Source: Ignavibacteria bacterium (GTDB taxonomy: Bacteria; Bacteroidota; Ignavibacteria; Ch128b). Taken from it: a DNA stretch of 64,000 nt. The position numbers and the translations under genes were made by a program. The notes under the pieces are model-generated. The model did no database searches and was not told where the DNA came from. It worked only from the letters and a program-made list of their open reading frames with translations. How positions within the stretch are numbered: position 1 is the first letter of the stretch; each line of letters opens with the position of its first letter. Positions 54,603 to 64,000 of this stretch are shown in pieces. The stretch lies in contig JABLYA010000001.1 of NCBI GenBank assembly GCA_013177855.1, positions 1,039,231-1,103,230 of the forward strand. The letters are read 5' to 3'.

Positions 54603-57404
54603 TTATTTCTTTCCTGATTTTTTGTTAACGGTCTTTTTCACTTTAGCAGTTTTCTTTGCTACAGCTTTAGGCTGTGACATTTTTTCAAGAACAACTGCTC
54701 TTGCAGCAGCAAGTCTTGCAATTGGAACTCTAAATGGTGAACAGCTTACATAATCAAGACCAATTCTATGGCAGAACATAACTGAATCGGGTTCACCGCC
54801 GTGCTCGCCACAAATTCCAACTTTAAGTTTTGGTCTTGTTGATCTTCCTTTCTCAACACCAATTTTCATTAATTCACCGACGCCATTTATATCAATCGAT
54901 TCGAATGGATCTCTCGGTAAAATATCATGCTCGACATATGCTGGCAAGAATTTTCCAGAATCATCTCTGGATAAACCAAAAGTTGTTTGAGTTAAATCAT
55001 TAGTTCCAAATGAGAAGAATTCAGCGACCTGAGCAATTTCGTGAGCAGTAACGCAAGCTCTTGGTAATTCAACCATTGTACCAATTGTATATTCAATCTT
55101 CTCGCCCATTTCATTCATTACTTCTTCGGCAACTCTACGCACAATCTTTTCTTGAAGTTTCAATTCATTAACATGACCTACAAGAGGAATCATTATTTCA
55201 GGGAATACTTTAATTCCTCTCTTCTTCACATTACAAGCTGCTTCAAAGATTGCACGAGCTTGCATTTCAGTAATCTCGGGATAACTAATTCCAAGTCGGC
55301 ATCCACGGAAACCTAACATCGGATTGAACTCTTTCATACTTTCAATTTTATTCTTAACTGCTTCGAATGACATTCCCATTCTATCAGCAAGTTCCTGAAT
55401 GTCTTTATCTTCATGAGGCAAGAATTCGTGTAATGGTGGATCGAGTGTTCTAATTGTAACAGGTCTTCCTTCCATTACTTCAAAGATGCCTTCAAAGTCT
55501 CCTCTTTGAAGTGGAAGTAATTTATTAAGAGCAGCTTTTCTACCTTCAACAGTATCAGCAAGAATCATCTCACGCACTGCTTGAATTCGATCACCTTCAA
55601 AGAACATATGTTCCGTTCTGCAAAGTCCAATTCCTTCAGCACCAAAAGCAATCGCATTCTTGGATTGTTCTGGTGTATCAGCATTGGTTCTAACTTTTAA
55701 TCTTCTCAATTTATCTGCCCAGCTCATCAGGTCGGCATATTTTTGATAAACTGGTGCATCTTTTGGATCAAGAGTTTTTTGAATCAGTACCTGAATAATT
55801 TCTGAAGGTTTTGTTTCAATCTTACCTAAGAAGACTTCACCAGTAGTTCCATCAAGTGAGATGTAATCGCCTTGCTTGATCACAATGTCTTTATTTTTAA
55901 TTTTCATTTGTTGTGCAGTGTAATCAATTTCGAGATCACCGCAGCCGGCAACGCATACTTTACCCATTTGACGGGCAACAAGTGCAGCGTGTGAAGTCAT
56001 TCCACCACGAGCTGTTAAAATACCTTCCGCAGCATTCATTCCTCGAATATCTTCTGGTGAAGTTTCAATTCTAACTAAAATTACTTTTTCACCTTTCTTT
56101 GCCCATTCTTCTGCATCAGGAGCACTGAAAACGACTCGACCGGTTGCTGCACCAGGACCAGCGTTTAATCCTTTTGCGACTAATCTTCCTTCTTCAATTG
56201 CTTTTCTTTTTTCATTGTGATCAAAGATTGGTCTTAATAACTGATTAAGTTGATCTGGTTCAATTCTGCGAATAGCTTCTTCTTTCGTGATTAATTTTTC
56301 ATTAACCATATCAACTGCCATAGTAACAGCAGCAAATCCTGTTCGTTTTCCAACACGGCACTGCAACATCCAGAGTTTACCCTGTTGAACAGTAAACTCG
56401 ATGTCCATCATATCTTTATAATGCTTTTCAAGAATTTTTCTAATTCTTTCAAGCTGGTTATAAATTTCGGGCTTGGTTTCTTTTAATGTTTTAATTGGAA
56501 GCGGAGTTCTAATTCCTGCAACAACATCTTCACCCTGTGCATTGGTTAAATACTCACCATAAAATTCATTTTCACCTGTGGCGGGGTCACGAGTAAATGC
56601 AACGCCAGTTAATGAGTCTTCACCCATATTTCCAAAGACCATTGCCTGAACATTAACAGCAGTTCCCCAATCTTCTGGAATGTTATTTAATTTACGATAT
56701 GCTTTTGCTCTTTCGTTATTCCAAGAACCAAAAACAGCACCAATTGCACCCCAGAGTTGTTCCCATGGATCTGTTGGGAAATCGTGTCCAGTTTTTGCTT
56801 TTATTTCAGCTTTGAACTCTTCGACTAACTCTTTCAAATCGTCGGTTGTTAATTCAATGTCCTGAGTAATTCCTCGTTCGTGTTTCTTTCTTTCTATAAT
56901 TGCTTCAAATGGATCAATTTCATCTTTCTTTTGAGGTTTCAATCCTAAAACTACATCACCATACATTTGCACAAATCTGCGATAAGAGTCGTAAGCGAAT
57001 CTTGGGTTGTTAGTTTTTTTGATTAGTCCCTGAACGGTCTCATCGTTCAAACCAAGATTAAGAACTGTATCCATCATTCCTGGCATTGAAGCACGTGCAC
57101 CAGAACGAACGGACACGAGCAATGGATTTTCGGGATCGCCAAATTTGGCTCCCATAATTTGCTCAACTTTTTTGAGAGCATCTTTAACTTGTTTCTCAAG
57201 TTCTTTTGGATATGTTTTATTGTGTTTGTAGAAATATGTACAGACTTCAGTGGTAATTGTAAAACCTGCTGGAACTGGTAGACCGATATTTACCATTTCA
57301 GCGAGATTGGCACCTTTACCGCCTAAAAGTTCTTTCATATCGGCTCTACCTTCGGCTTTTTTACCACCGAAGAAGTAGACATATTTTTTTACTGCTTTTG
57401 CCAT
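54603..57404 (-). CDS. ppdK: Pyruvate, phosphate dikinase
   Basis: This 933-residue enzyme interconverts pyruvate, ATP and phosphate with phosphoenolpyruvate, AMP and pyrophosphate. It has the N-terminal nucleotide-binding domain ([29 protein letters not shown]), the swivel domain with phospho-His in [15 protein letters not shown], and the PEP/pyruvate barrel ([45 protein letters not shown]). A Lys-rich tail of about 20 residues ends the protein. The start at ATG 57404 has GGAGA 8 nt upstream, inside the end of the upstream gene. The listed start 57419 sits on that site. Length is normal for the family apart from the tail. Confidence 0.97.
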   Translation of the reverse strand: MAKAVKKYVYFFGGKKAEGRADMKELLGGKGANLAEMVNIGLPVPAGFTITTEVCTYFYKHNKTYPKELEKQVKDALKKVEQIMGAKFGDPENPLLVSVRSGARASMPGMMDTVLNLGLNDETVQGLIKKTNNPRFAYDSYRRFVQMYGDVVLGLKPQKKDEIDPFEAIIERKKHERGITQDIELTTDDLKELVEEFKAEIKAKTGHDFPTDPWEQLWGAIGAVFGSWNNERAKAYRKLNNIPEDWGTAVNVQAMVFGNMGEDSLTGVAFTRDPATGENEFYGEYLTNAQGEDVVAGIRTPLPIKTLKETKPEIYNQLERIRKILEKHYKDMMDIEFTVQQGKLWMLQCRVGKRTGFAAVTMAVDMVNEKLITKEEAIRRIEPDQLNQLLRPIFDHNEKRKAIEEGRLVAKGLNAGPGAATGRVVFSAPDAEEWAKKGEKVILVRIETSPEDIRGMNAAEGILTARGGMTSHAALVARQMGKVCVAGCGDLEIDYTAQQMKIKNKDIVIKQGDYISLDGTTGEVFLGKIETKPSEIIQVLIQKTLDPKDAPVYQKYADLMSWADKLRRLKVRTNADTPEQSKNAIAFGAEGIGLCRTEHMFFEGDRIQAVREMILADTVEGRKAALNKLLPLQRGDFEGIFEVMEGRPVTIRTLDPPLHEFLPHEDKDIQELADRMGMSFEAVKNKIESMKEFNPMLGFRGCRLGISYPEITEMQARAIFEAACNVKKRGIKVFPEIMIPLVGHVNELKLQEKIVRRVAEEVMNEMGEKIEYTIGTMVELPRACVTAHEIAQVAEFFSFGTNDLTQTTFGLSRDDSGKFLPAYVEHDILPRDPFESIDINGVGELMKIGVEKGRSTRPKLKVGICGEHGGEPDSVMFCHRIGLDYVSCSPFRVPIARLAAARAVVLEKMSQPKAVAKKTAKVKKTVNKKSGKK

Positions 57405-57408
57405 ACTA

Positions 57409-58107
57409 TCATTCTCCATTATTTATTTGACAATTAATAAACCAGTTTAAAATTTCTTTTGAGAATGGATTTTCGTTCCGATCCTTCATTCTTTCAGGAT
57501 GCCATTGAACAAGAAGAAGCGGTGATTTAATTGATTTATCTTTCCATTCGAGAGCTTCTACAATTCCATCTTCTGAAAACGCGGATGCAACTAAATAATC
57601 AGAAACTTTATCAATTGCTTGATGATGAGAACTATTGACTAAACCTTCTTCTAAATTTACAATTTCAAACAACTGAGAATTTCGATTTACTTTAACTGAA
57701 TGAGTTAGATCTTCATCATTATCTGAATTACGATGATTATCAATATGTTGAAATAGTGTTCCGCCGAGATGAACATTCACAAGTTGAAAACCGCGACAAA
57801 TTCCAAGAATAGGCATATTGTTTTTTAGTGCGACATCAATCAATTCTCTCTCAAACTTATCACGGATCTTACTTTCCTCATCAATTTTTGATAAACCCTT
57901 ATTCTCCTGATTATAGTTTTCTGGATTGATATCCACACCACCTGGCAAAACCAGACTGTTGCATTTAAGTAAGTCTTCTGGTTTATTAGTGGAATGATGA
58001 AGCTTTAGAATCTCGACTTGATCAGATGAAGACTTAAGCCAATCAATATAATTCAGAATTTTTGAACCGTAATAAGATAAACCAATCGTCACTCTTTTTT
58101 CAGACAT
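57409..58107 (-). CDS. Gamma-glutamyl-gamma-aminobutyrate hydrolase-like glutamine amidotransferase (peptidase C26)
   Basis: This 232-residue class I amidotransferase-like enzyme has the nucleophile Cys in [13 protein letters not shown] and a His in the later VQWHPERM motif. The conserved [13 protein letters not shown] and NSSHHQAID occur too. PuuD-type enzymes release GABA from gamma-glutamyl-GABA, but other substrates are common. It overlaps the lpxK end by 19 bp and supplies the ribosome site of ppdK at its own end. Confidence 0.85.
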   Translation of the reverse strand: MSEKRVTIGLSYYGSKILNYIDWLKSSSDQVEILKLHHSTNKPEDLLKCNSLVLPGGVDINPENYNQENKGLSKIDEESKIRDKFERELIDVALKNNMPILGICRGFQLVNVHLGGTLFQHIDNHRNSDNDEDLTHSVKVNRNSQLFEIVNLEEGLVNSSHHQAIDKVSDYLVASAFSEDGIVEALEWKDKSIKSPLLLVQWHPERMKDRNENPFSKEILNWFINCQINNGE

Positions 58108-59132
58108 AAAATTTTCTGTATTAGATTCTCCTCATCAAAAATTCTTGCTGTGATTTTCGCATAATAGAGGAAAACCCCAGCTCTCTTAAACTCATTAATA
58201 AAGTTTGTAAGTCGGACAAAGTCCTTCTCAGTAGTTACAAGGTGATTGCACCCAAATTTTTCTACAAATTTAATCAATATTTCGAAATCTTGTACACCAT
58301 AGCGGTGATGATCAGGGAAAATCTTTAAAAAAAGCGGCGAAATTTGAAGTTTTTCAAACAATTTCTTAAACGATTCGGGTTGAGCAATACCGCAAAAAGC
58401 TCCAAATTTTTTCAAATTTAAATCGTCTGATTGAAGAACATTCCCCTCAAAATCTTCAAAATATTCAAACCGATATTCTGACAGAAGAAAGTTTTGAGCG
58501 AGCTGGTTAGCTATCCCTTGTTCTTCAAACTTTTTATTGTAAATAACAAAATCATAATCAAATATTTTTTTCTTAGGTTCACGGAGATTTCCTGCAGGCA
58601 ACAAAAATCGTTCAATTAAATTTTTTGAGTAAAAGTTTTTGTCAATTAAAACTATTTTCATGTCTTTGTGGAAACTCAAATTTTGCAATCCATCATCCAA
58701 TAAAATGAAATCGAAGTTCCCATTCTCATCAATTTTTTGTAAAGCCATTGCACGATCTTCAGAAACAAAAACTTTTGCATTCGGAAGATTTTTTTTCAAG
58801 AGAACAGGTTCATCTCCATTTTTCTCAGTATCAAAAGAGACTACTTCAAAAAATCCTTTTGACTTTCTTCTATAACCTCTCGAAAGAATTGCAATCCTAT
58901 TACCTTTCTCCAGAAGTTTTTTAGCAAGCTCCAGAACAATTTGAGATTTACCTGTTCCACCAACGCGAATGTTGCCAATGCAAATGACTGGAATCCGTGA
59001 ATAATAAATGTTAAGCCCTAAAATCCTTTTAATAAAATTCGAATGATATGCAAACTCTTTGATCTTAATTGCTAAGAAATAAACGAATGAAAAAGGAAGT
59101 AAAAAAATTCTGAGATAATTTATCTTATTCAT
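58089..59132 (-). CDS. lpxK: Tetraacyldisaccharide 4'-kinase
   Basis: This 347-residue inner-membrane kinase phosphorylates the lipid A precursor at the 4' position. It has an N-terminal membrane helix (residues about 8-25), Walker A in GNIRVGGTGKSQIVLELAK, and the family motifs ILSRGYRRKSKG, FILLDDGLQN and FPDHHRYG. It begins 8 bp before the end of the acyltransferase gene and shares the operon with lpxB, consistent with lipid A synthesis. Confidence 0.95.
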   Translation of the reverse strand: MNKINYLRIFLLPFSFVYFLAIKIKEFAYHSNFIKRILGLNIYYSRIPVICIGNIRVGGTGKSQIVLELAKKLLEKGNRIAILSRGYRRKSKGFFEVVSFDTEKNGDEPVLLKKNLPNAKVFVSEDRAMALQKIDENGNFDFILLDDGLQNLSFHKDMKIVLIDKNFYSKNLIERFLLPAGNLREPKKKIFDYDFVIYNKKFEEQGIANQLAQNFLLSEYRFEYFEDFEGNVLQSDDLNLKKFGAFCGIAQPESFKKLFEKLQISPLFLKIFPDHHRYGVQDFEILIKFVEKFGCNHLVTTEKDFVRLTNFINEFKRAGVFLYYAKITARIFDEENLIQKILCLKKE

Positions 59133-59748
59133 CGAAATTTTCTTTTGAAAGTTCTTTCAATTCAAATTCAAGTTTCTGGCGAATTTGTTCATATTCATCA
59201 TTTGATAAACCTGATGGAAATAATTTGGGATCCGATAATCTAACTTTCACTCTGGAAAAGAATTTTGGTAATTCAAATTTATCCCAGCTTTTAAAAATTT
59301 TTTTCTTCTCGTAAGAAATTCCACAAAGCACAATTGGTTTTTGAGCTCGAACAGAAGCAATAAGTCCACCAATTTTCATTTCTTCTCGTGGTCCGCGTGG
59401 ACCATCTGGAGTTATAGCAAGTGAAAAACCTTTTTTCAAAACTTCAACCATTTCTCTCATCACTTCTTTTGAATCTTTTGAACTTGAGCCGCGAATTAAT
59501 TTAAAATTCCATCTCTTCAGTAAACGCGAGAGAATTTCACCATCTTTACTCTGACTTACAACAGCGTAAAAATTTTTATTTCTACCGAGCCACCAGCCAG
59601 CAAGCATTTTCCCATGCCAGAACATAAAAACAGCATTACCAGATTTCAATGCTTCTTTGTTTTCTATTTCGATTTTCAAAGTCTTCGTTAACAAATCCAG
59701 AATTGGAGGAAGAAGAAAAATTCCTAATTGTTGTATAAACTCTTTCAT
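59125..59748 (-). CDS. DUF374 acyltransferase-like protein
   Basis: This 207-residue protein has the lysophospholipid acyltransferase-like DUF374 core with FMFWHGKMLAGWW, VVSQSKDGEILSRLL and ITPDGPRGPREEMK. It may add an acyl chain in lipid A or a related glycolipid, which fits its place between lpxB and lpxK. It begins 1 bp after the end of the lpxB gene. Confidence 0.85.
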   Translation of the reverse strand: MKEFIQQLGIFLLPPILDLLTKTLKIEIENKEALKSGNAVFMFWHGKMLAGWWLGRNKNFYAVVSQSKDGEILSRLLKRWNFKLIRGSSSKDSKEVMREMVEVLKKGFSLAITPDGPRGPREEMKIGGLIASVRAQKPIVLCGISYEKKKIFKSWDKFELPKFFSRVKVRLSDPKLFPSGLSNDEYEQIRQKLEFELKELSKENFDE

Positions 59749-59749
59749 T

Positions 59750-60871
59750 TCAAATCTCTGATAAAATTATTTGAGCAGCTCTTTGAGAAGCACCTTTATC
59801 GCCCAGCAAATTTTTGATTCTCTTTAACTTCATTTTTATATGAGTTGATTTCTCTTCACTCACAAGTAATTCTTTAATCTCACTATAAATCTTTTGAGGA
59901 TTGCAATCTTTTTGAATCAATTCTGTTACAATCTTTTCACCTGCTACTATATTGGCGAGAGATATTTTATCTATTTGAATCAAGTTTTTCCCGATCAAAT
60001 AACTAAGAAATGAAGTCTTGTAAACAACAACAAACGGCAGTTCAAACAAAGCCGCTTCAAGGGTCGATGTACCTGATTTAATTATTCCTGCATCTGCATA
60101 TTTCATTAGTTCATAATTTTTATTGAAGATTAATTGGAATTCATCTTTAAAATATTCTGTATAGACTTCAGGCGGGATTGTTGTAAGTCCTGCAACAGCA
60201 ACATTCAGATCCAGATCTTTTTTTAATCTATAAGCTGCATCTGAAACGACAGGTAAAATTTTTTTTAATTCCTGTTTTCTACTGCCAGGGAAAATCGTAA
60301 GTAATTTTTTTGACGGATCGAGTGAATTTTGTTCAAAAAATTCTTCTTTTGAATCAAACTGATAATTTTCAATCACATCAAGAAGTGGATGACCAACGAA
60401 AGAAACATTAACATCAGCATCACGGTACATTTTTTCTTCAAATGGAAAGACAACAATAATTTTATGCACAACTTTTCTTATCAGATCAATTCGATTTTTC
60501 CCCCACGCCCAGATTTGCGGTGAAATGTAATAGAAAATCTTTTTACCAAGTTTGTGAAGTTCTTTTGCAATGCTAAGATTAAATCCAGGATAATCAATAA
60601 GTATTACCGCATCGGGATTTTTTTCATTGACCAGCCTTAAGATGTGACTTTTTACTCTTTTCAAATATGGAATGTGTTTGATAACCTCAATAAATCCCAT
60701 AAACGAAAGCGAATTAATGTGATAAACTAATTCAACGCCGGCTTCTTGCATTCTATCACCGCCAATACCAAAGAATTTAATTGAAGGATTAAGTTGAATG
60801 ATCGATTTTACAAGATTGCTTCCGTGTAAATCCCCTGAAGTTTCTCCAGCGATGATTAGAATATTTTTCAT
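59750..60871 (-). CDS. lpxB: Lipid-A-disaccharide synthase
   Basis: This 373-residue glycosyltransferase joins UDP-2,3-diacylglucosamine and lipid X. Signatures are IAGETSGDLHGSNLVKSI at the start, GIGGDRMQEAGVEL, YISPQIWAWGKNRI, FEEKMYRD, FPGSRKQEL and KSGTSTLEAALFELPFVVVY. It is the first gene of the lpxB-DUF374-lpxK block. Confidence 0.96.
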   Translation of the reverse strand: MKNILIIAGETSGDLHGSNLVKSIIQLNPSIKFFGIGGDRMQEAGVELVYHINSLSFMGFIEVIKHIPYLKRVKSHILRLVNEKNPDAVILIDYPGFNLSIAKELHKLGKKIFYYISPQIWAWGKNRIDLIRKVVHKIIVVFPFEEKMYRDADVNVSFVGHPLLDVIENYQFDSKEEFFEQNSLDPSKKLLTIFPGSRKQELKKILPVVSDAAYRLKKDLDLNVAVAGLTTIPPEVYTEYFKDEFQLIFNKNYELMKYADAGIIKSGTSTLEAALFELPFVVVYKTSFLSYLIGKNLIQIDKISLANIVAGEKIVTELIQKDCNPQKIYSEIKELLVSEEKSTHIKMKLKRIKNLLGDKGASQRAAQIILSEI

Positions 60872-61044
60872 AAAATAATTAAAAGTTTATCTCATTAACC
60901 ATTATTATTTTTTCACAGCTACAAGTATGTCGTAGCTTTTCCGCCGTTATCTTCAAAATTTTAATTTTTATCTAAAGCTTTAATTCAAAAATTTAAGGTT
61001 ACTTAAAATATCTAAGTCAATTTTTCTTTGTCAAAAATAGATGA
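60872..61044. other. Short spacer without a gene
   Basis: This AT-rich spacer separates the lipid A block from the upstream genes. It carries a small hairpin AGCTAC/GTAGCT at 60917-60937 with TTTT on the plus-strand side, where no gene ends. Its meaning is unclear. Confidence 0.4.
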
Positions 61045-61629
61045 TTAAACTCTTCTAATTAGCCAGATTAGAAGTAAAATTCCAATCACACTTAAAGATG
61101 CTTGAATTGAACGAACTTCTGACTGCCAACCTTTTTTCCAAGAAAACTCCGGCTGCTCGATTGATTGGTTTTGATACTTTTTTAATTTCGGCAAAAATCT
61201 ATTCACATTTTTACAATAATCTTCATAAGCCTGACCAAATTTCGTCTTCAAAAAATTTTCTTCCTCTTTGACAATCGCATAATATTGATAAAGGAAGTAT
61301 ATCAAAGCAACAATCTGCAAGTAAGGAAATACCGCATTAGACATTATTCCAAGTCCGAAATAAATAATCACATTTCCAATATAGAGCGGGTTTCTTACAT
61401 AAGCATAAGGTCCGCTGATAACCAAAAAAGTCCCGCCGACTCCACCAGTTGTTCGTGTTTCTGAACCAGCCCATGAGTTTGCCCAGATTCGGATAAACTC
61501 ACCCACACAAACAAATATAAATCCAATAAGCATCGAATAAATGTTTGGATTGGAATACAAAATCATCAGTATGAGAAAAGGAAGTGGTGTGTAACTGCGA
61601 TATTTAAAGAAAAATTGTCCTGCTGTCAT
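61045..61629 (-). CDS. Isoprenylcysteine carboxyl methyltransferase-like membrane protein
   Basis: This 194-residue protein has four to five membrane helices and the ICMT/PEMT signature: SGPYAYVRNPLYIGNVIIYF in the middle and EEENFLKTKFGQAYEDYCKN near the end, which bind AdoMet and substrate. Bacterial members methylate varied lipid or small substrates; no specific substrate is known here. It directly follows the HAD phosphatase gene and is probably in the same operon. Confidence 0.88.
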   Translation of the reverse strand: MTAGQFFFKYRSYTPLPFLILMILYSNPNIYSMLIGFIFVCVGEFIRIWANSWAGSETRTTGGVGGTFLVISGPYAYVRNPLYIGNVIIYFGLGIMSNAVFPYLQIVALIYFLYQYYAIVKEEENFLKTKFGQAYEDYCKNVNRFLPKLKKYQNQSIEQPEFSWKKGWQSEVRSIQASLSVIGILLLIWLIRRV

Positions 61630-62352
61630 TTAGGGCTCCAATAAATATAATTCTCTTCGTTTGAGGATGGCTGTATTTCTTTTTTTGATTCTCTTTTTAC
61701 TTAAAAGTTTTTCGATTGCAAGTTTAACATCAGAAAAATTTTCAAAAGGTGAATAGGAAATTCGATTTATTTCACAATATTTCAACAAATGCTTTTTAGC
61801 AAAAATGTAATCAACATATTCAATCGGACATCGATCTGAATGTCCATCGCCAATGTAAATTGTTATGTCATCGTCTGAGGAATTATTGATGATGTGATTT
61901 CGTTTACAATTAGCGCATTTCAAACACACTGAATCTGAGTAAGGGAAAATCATCTCAGCTGTTCCATCATCATTAATTCGAATTGAATTTGCAAAGAATT
62001 TAATATCTAGGTTATATTTTTTTAAGATATAATTGATGTATAAATCAAGTCCATCACTTATGATAATCAAATCAAGATTTTTTTCTTTGCAGAATTTTAC
62101 GAAGTCAATGAATGTTTCGTCAATTTTTTGTTGATCAATAAAATCGTAAGCTTTTTCGAGAGTTAGATTTCTAATTGTTCGGCATTCTGTACTCAGGCAT
62201 CCGATTGAGGTAATTTTACCTTCTCTCCATTTAGATACAACATCGTCACAAATTTGTGGGTCACCAAATTCTCGATAGAATAAATTTCCGATATCTTCAA
62301 CTGCTATTGTTCCATCGAAATCGCAAAAGATTTTGATCTCAGGTTTTTTCAT
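61630..62352 (-). CDS. HAD phosphatase (MtnX-like)
   Basis: This 240-residue HAD-IB phosphatase has motif I FCDFDGTIAVEDIGN, motif II Ser in IIISDGLDLY and motif III GDGHSDRCP. It resembles MtnX (2-hydroxy-3-keto-5-methylthiopentenyl-1-phosphate phosphatase of methionine salvage) and phosphoserine-phosphatase-like enzymes. A Cys-rich insert CLKCANCKRN could bind metal. The exact substrate is uncertain. The 4-bp overlap with the T9SS gene is the ATGA type. Confidence 0.85.
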   Translation of the reverse strand: MKKPEIKIFCDFDGTIAVEDIGNLFYREFGDPQICDDVVSKWREGKITSIGCLSTECRTIRNLTLEKAYDFIDQQKIDETFIDFVKFCKEKNLDLIIISDGLDLYINYILKKYNLDIKFFANSIRINDDGTAEMIFPYSDSVCLKCANCKRNHIINNSSDDDITIYIGDGHSDRCPIEYVDYIFAKKHLLKYCEINRISYSPFENFSDVKLAIEKLLSKKRIKKRNTAILKRRELYLLEP

Positions 62353-64000
62353 TTTGAGTAAATCATTTTTTTAACATCATAAAAATTCGAAGCAAAAATT
62401 CTGTAAAAGTAAATTCCACTTTCCATTGAACTAAATGGAACAAATTCAAAATCGTATGTTCCGGGTTCAAAAATATCATTTAGAATTGTTCCAATTTCTT
62501 CAAGGCGTGAATTATATAATTTAATTACGACTTTTGTTTTAATTGGAACTCTAAAAGCAATTTTTGTTGATTGACTGAAAGGATTAGGTGAATTCTGAAA
62601 CAAGTAAAAACCCTCAGCTGGTGGAACAACATCTACTTCAATTTCTTCTTTGAAAAATTCATTCCCTTCAGGGTCAAACCCAGTTAAACGATAACGCAAA
62701 TTTTCTGAGTAAAGCACCTGATCATCATAGGACATTTGCTTTATTACAGACTTTTCATTTGAATGATAACTAAAAATTTTTTTCCACTCTTCATTTTCAG
62801 CTTCATTTCTTTCAAGAAAAATTTTTGTATTTGGTCTTTCATTAATTAAATCCCAACGAAGTTTCACAAGCCCATCAAAGTATGCAGCAGTAAAATTTTG
62901 AAGTTTTGGATTTTTGTAATCGCTCAAATCGAAAAGCAGAAAACTGATACTGTTTTTATTATGATAATTGTAAGCCACACATTCAACTGGATTATCTAGA
63001 CTTAAATAAAATTTAGAAGCTGCATCAATATCATCATTGTTAATTTTTAATCCATCGGATTTTAAGATTTCGCCTTTGGTGGTAATCGTCTGGATGAATA
63101 ATGAAATTTTATTTTTTTCATTATGATGACAGGTCCAGTAAATAAAAAATCCTTTGTCATCAATTTTCATTTCTGGTTTTTGATGAAAGTCACAGCCTGA
63201 ATGAATTTTAATTGGATTTTTAAACTTAGGTTTTTCACCTTGACTAAAAATTTGTAAGTAAGCTGTCTGTAAGTTTTCCTGTTCTTCAATTAAAAACAAA
63301 ACAGCTAAATCGTTGTTTAGAAATTGAAAAGCTTTTAATAATTCCTGATTTCCATTTTTCAAACAAATTTCTTTCCCATATTGACCGAATTTCTTTGCGC
63401 CTTTTTTAGAAAGTTTCTGAAAGTAAACTTTGCTTTTTTGGTCTCTACTTGTGTAGAAAATAATCAGCTCATTTCTGTGATTGGTAATAATATTTTGAGC
63501 TGTACAGTCTTCCATCGGATTGGAGATGAAAATTCCATACTCACCAAACGATTTTTTGCCTGCTGAATCAATTCGTTGAACATACAGCTTTTGTATTTTT
63601 AAGATTGCTTCGATCCAAGAAACAAAACAACCACCATTATCATCAGCCACAACTTCAGGATAAAATTCTTCTCCTCTCAAATTCGAGACAACAAGTCCAT
63701 TTCTTTTCCAGAGTGAATTACCAAATAAATCCAGTTTCTGGACATAAATATCACCCTGAGGATCATCACGAAAATCCTGCCAGGCAACAAAAATATTTTT
63801 TGAGCTGTCAACACTAACAGATAGATTTCTTTGTTTTCCTTTTACTGTTGCGATTGGAATTCCACTGCCATCCCACAGAATTCCATTTTCATCAATCAAT
63901 TGAGAATAGATATCTCCTTCTGCATCATCTCTAAAATCAACAAACGAGAGAAAAATTAGATTATTAGAGATGATTGAATATTTTAATTCATCTTGAAAGG
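62349..64000 (-). CDS. T9SS-exported repeat protein with type A sorting domain (5' end beyond window)
   Basis: The listed start at TTG 63899 is not real: the frame stays open to the window edge with no stop, reading FRDDAEGDIYSQLIDENG just upstream. The visible part is 550 codons. Its N-terminal half repeats a motif of the form DxRxxxxGDIYxQxLDxxGxxLW, as in DFRDDPQGDIYVQKLD and the edge unit above, typical of beta-propeller-like surface proteins. A FnIII-like domain follows, and the type A sorting domain ends it (FQNSPNPFSQSTKIAF, SGIYFYRIF, VKKMIYSK). It should be exported by the T9SS. It overlaps the HAD phosphatase gene by 4 bp. Confidence 0.88.
   Translation of the reverse strand, partial: FQDELKYSIISNNLIFLSFVDFRDDAEGDIYSQLIDENGILWDGSGIPIATVKGKQRNLSVSVDSSKNIFVAWQDFRDDPQGDIYVQKLDLFGNSLWKRNGLVVSNLRGEEFYPEVVADDNGGCFVSWIEAILKIQKLYVQRIDSAGKKSFGEYGIFISNPMEDCTAQNIITNHRNELIIFYTSRDQKSKVYFQKLSKKGAKKFGQYGKEICLKNGNQELLKAFQFLNNDLAVLFLIEEQENLQTAYLQIFSQGEKPKFKNPIKIHSGCDFHQKPEMKIDDKGFFIYWTCHHNEKNKISLFIQTITTKGEILKSDGLKINNDDIDAASKFYLSLDNPVECVAYNYHNKNSISFLLFDLSDYKNPKLQNFTAAYFDGLVKLRWDLINERPNTKIFLERNEAENEEWKKIFSYHSNEKSVIKQMSYDDQVLYSENLRYRLTGFDPEGNEFFKEEIEVDVVPPAEGFYLFQNSPNPFSQSTKIAFRVPIKTKVVIKLYNSRLEEIGTILNDIFEPGTYDFEFVPFSSMESGIYFYRIFASNFYDVKKMIYSK

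Noticed and set aside
60917-60937. Plus-strand intrinsic terminator
   Set aside because: The stem is only 6 bp and no plus-strand gene ends here; noted only as a weak hairpin.

Overview
The window is about 64 kb of AT-rich bacterial chromosome, most likely from the Ignavibacteria/Ignavibacteriota (Bacteroidota–Chlorobiota side). Three things point there. Several secreted proteins end in type A T9SS (Por) C-terminal sorting domains with the NYPNPFN signature. Lipid A genes (lpxB, lpxK) show a Gram-negative envelope. The mix of heme proteins, FG-GAP/UnbV proteins and PAS-rich kinases is typical of the group. Species cannot be named from sequence alone. Unlike many Bacteroidota, most genes have clear purine-rich Shine-Dalgarno sites. 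No tRNA, rRNA, CRISPR or insertion sequence was recognised.

Layout. 1-4.9 kb: decaying, partly duplicated T9SS-exported proteins, led by a partial FG-GAP/UnbV protein cut by the left edge. 4.9-7.2 kb: an NPP-type phosphodiesterase and an orphan beta-class DNA methyltransferase that overlaps a 27-codon remnant. 7.6-14.9 kb: a CoA-acylating aldehyde dehydrogenase, an LD-carboxypeptidase/thioredoxin-fold operon, lysA, a cupin, a heme-bearing outer-membrane barrel protein and a small membrane protein. 15-19.3 kb: a NarL-type two-component system with a multi-TM partner and an unlisted 33-residue membrane peptide. 19.5-29.7 kb: YggS-DivIVA-PNP-coiled coil, then dnaN-recF-DUF721-gyrB-gyrA, the replication core without dnaA. 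29.9-34.4 kb: a giant receiver/seven-PAS/histidine kinase, then glutaredoxin and a groES without groEL. 34.4-35.4 kb: about 1.1 kb without a gene, holding an inverted repeat, a candidate C-rich small RNA and a 21-bp tandem repeat. 35.4-43.4 kb: an ion-transport operon (below). 43.5-64 kb: housekeeping genes, including glycyl-tRNA synthetase, AMMECR1/MEMO, cytochrome P460, gpsA-plsY, ispD, queA, ppdK, lpxK/lpxB, and an edge-truncated T9SS cargo protein.

The most unusual locus is 35456-43392 on the minus strand. A TPR protein is followed by a 410-residue CPA2-like antiporter, a 1508-residue protein that joins a CPA2-like antiporter to about 700 residues of helix/coiled coil and a C-terminal P-loop ATPase with a likely winged-helix end, and an MscS-type channel. 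Junctions are 4 bp of overlap and about 1 bp. This looks like an ATP-gated or sensor-gated ion-flux machine, either for osmotic/ionic stress or for membrane-directed defence. The role is inferred.

Several listed starts were moved to internal codons with better ribosome sites: 4938, 12844, 20164, 29697, 33671, 36400, 42157, 44469, 45811, 54478 and 57404. Two genes run off the window edges and were read directly from the DNA.
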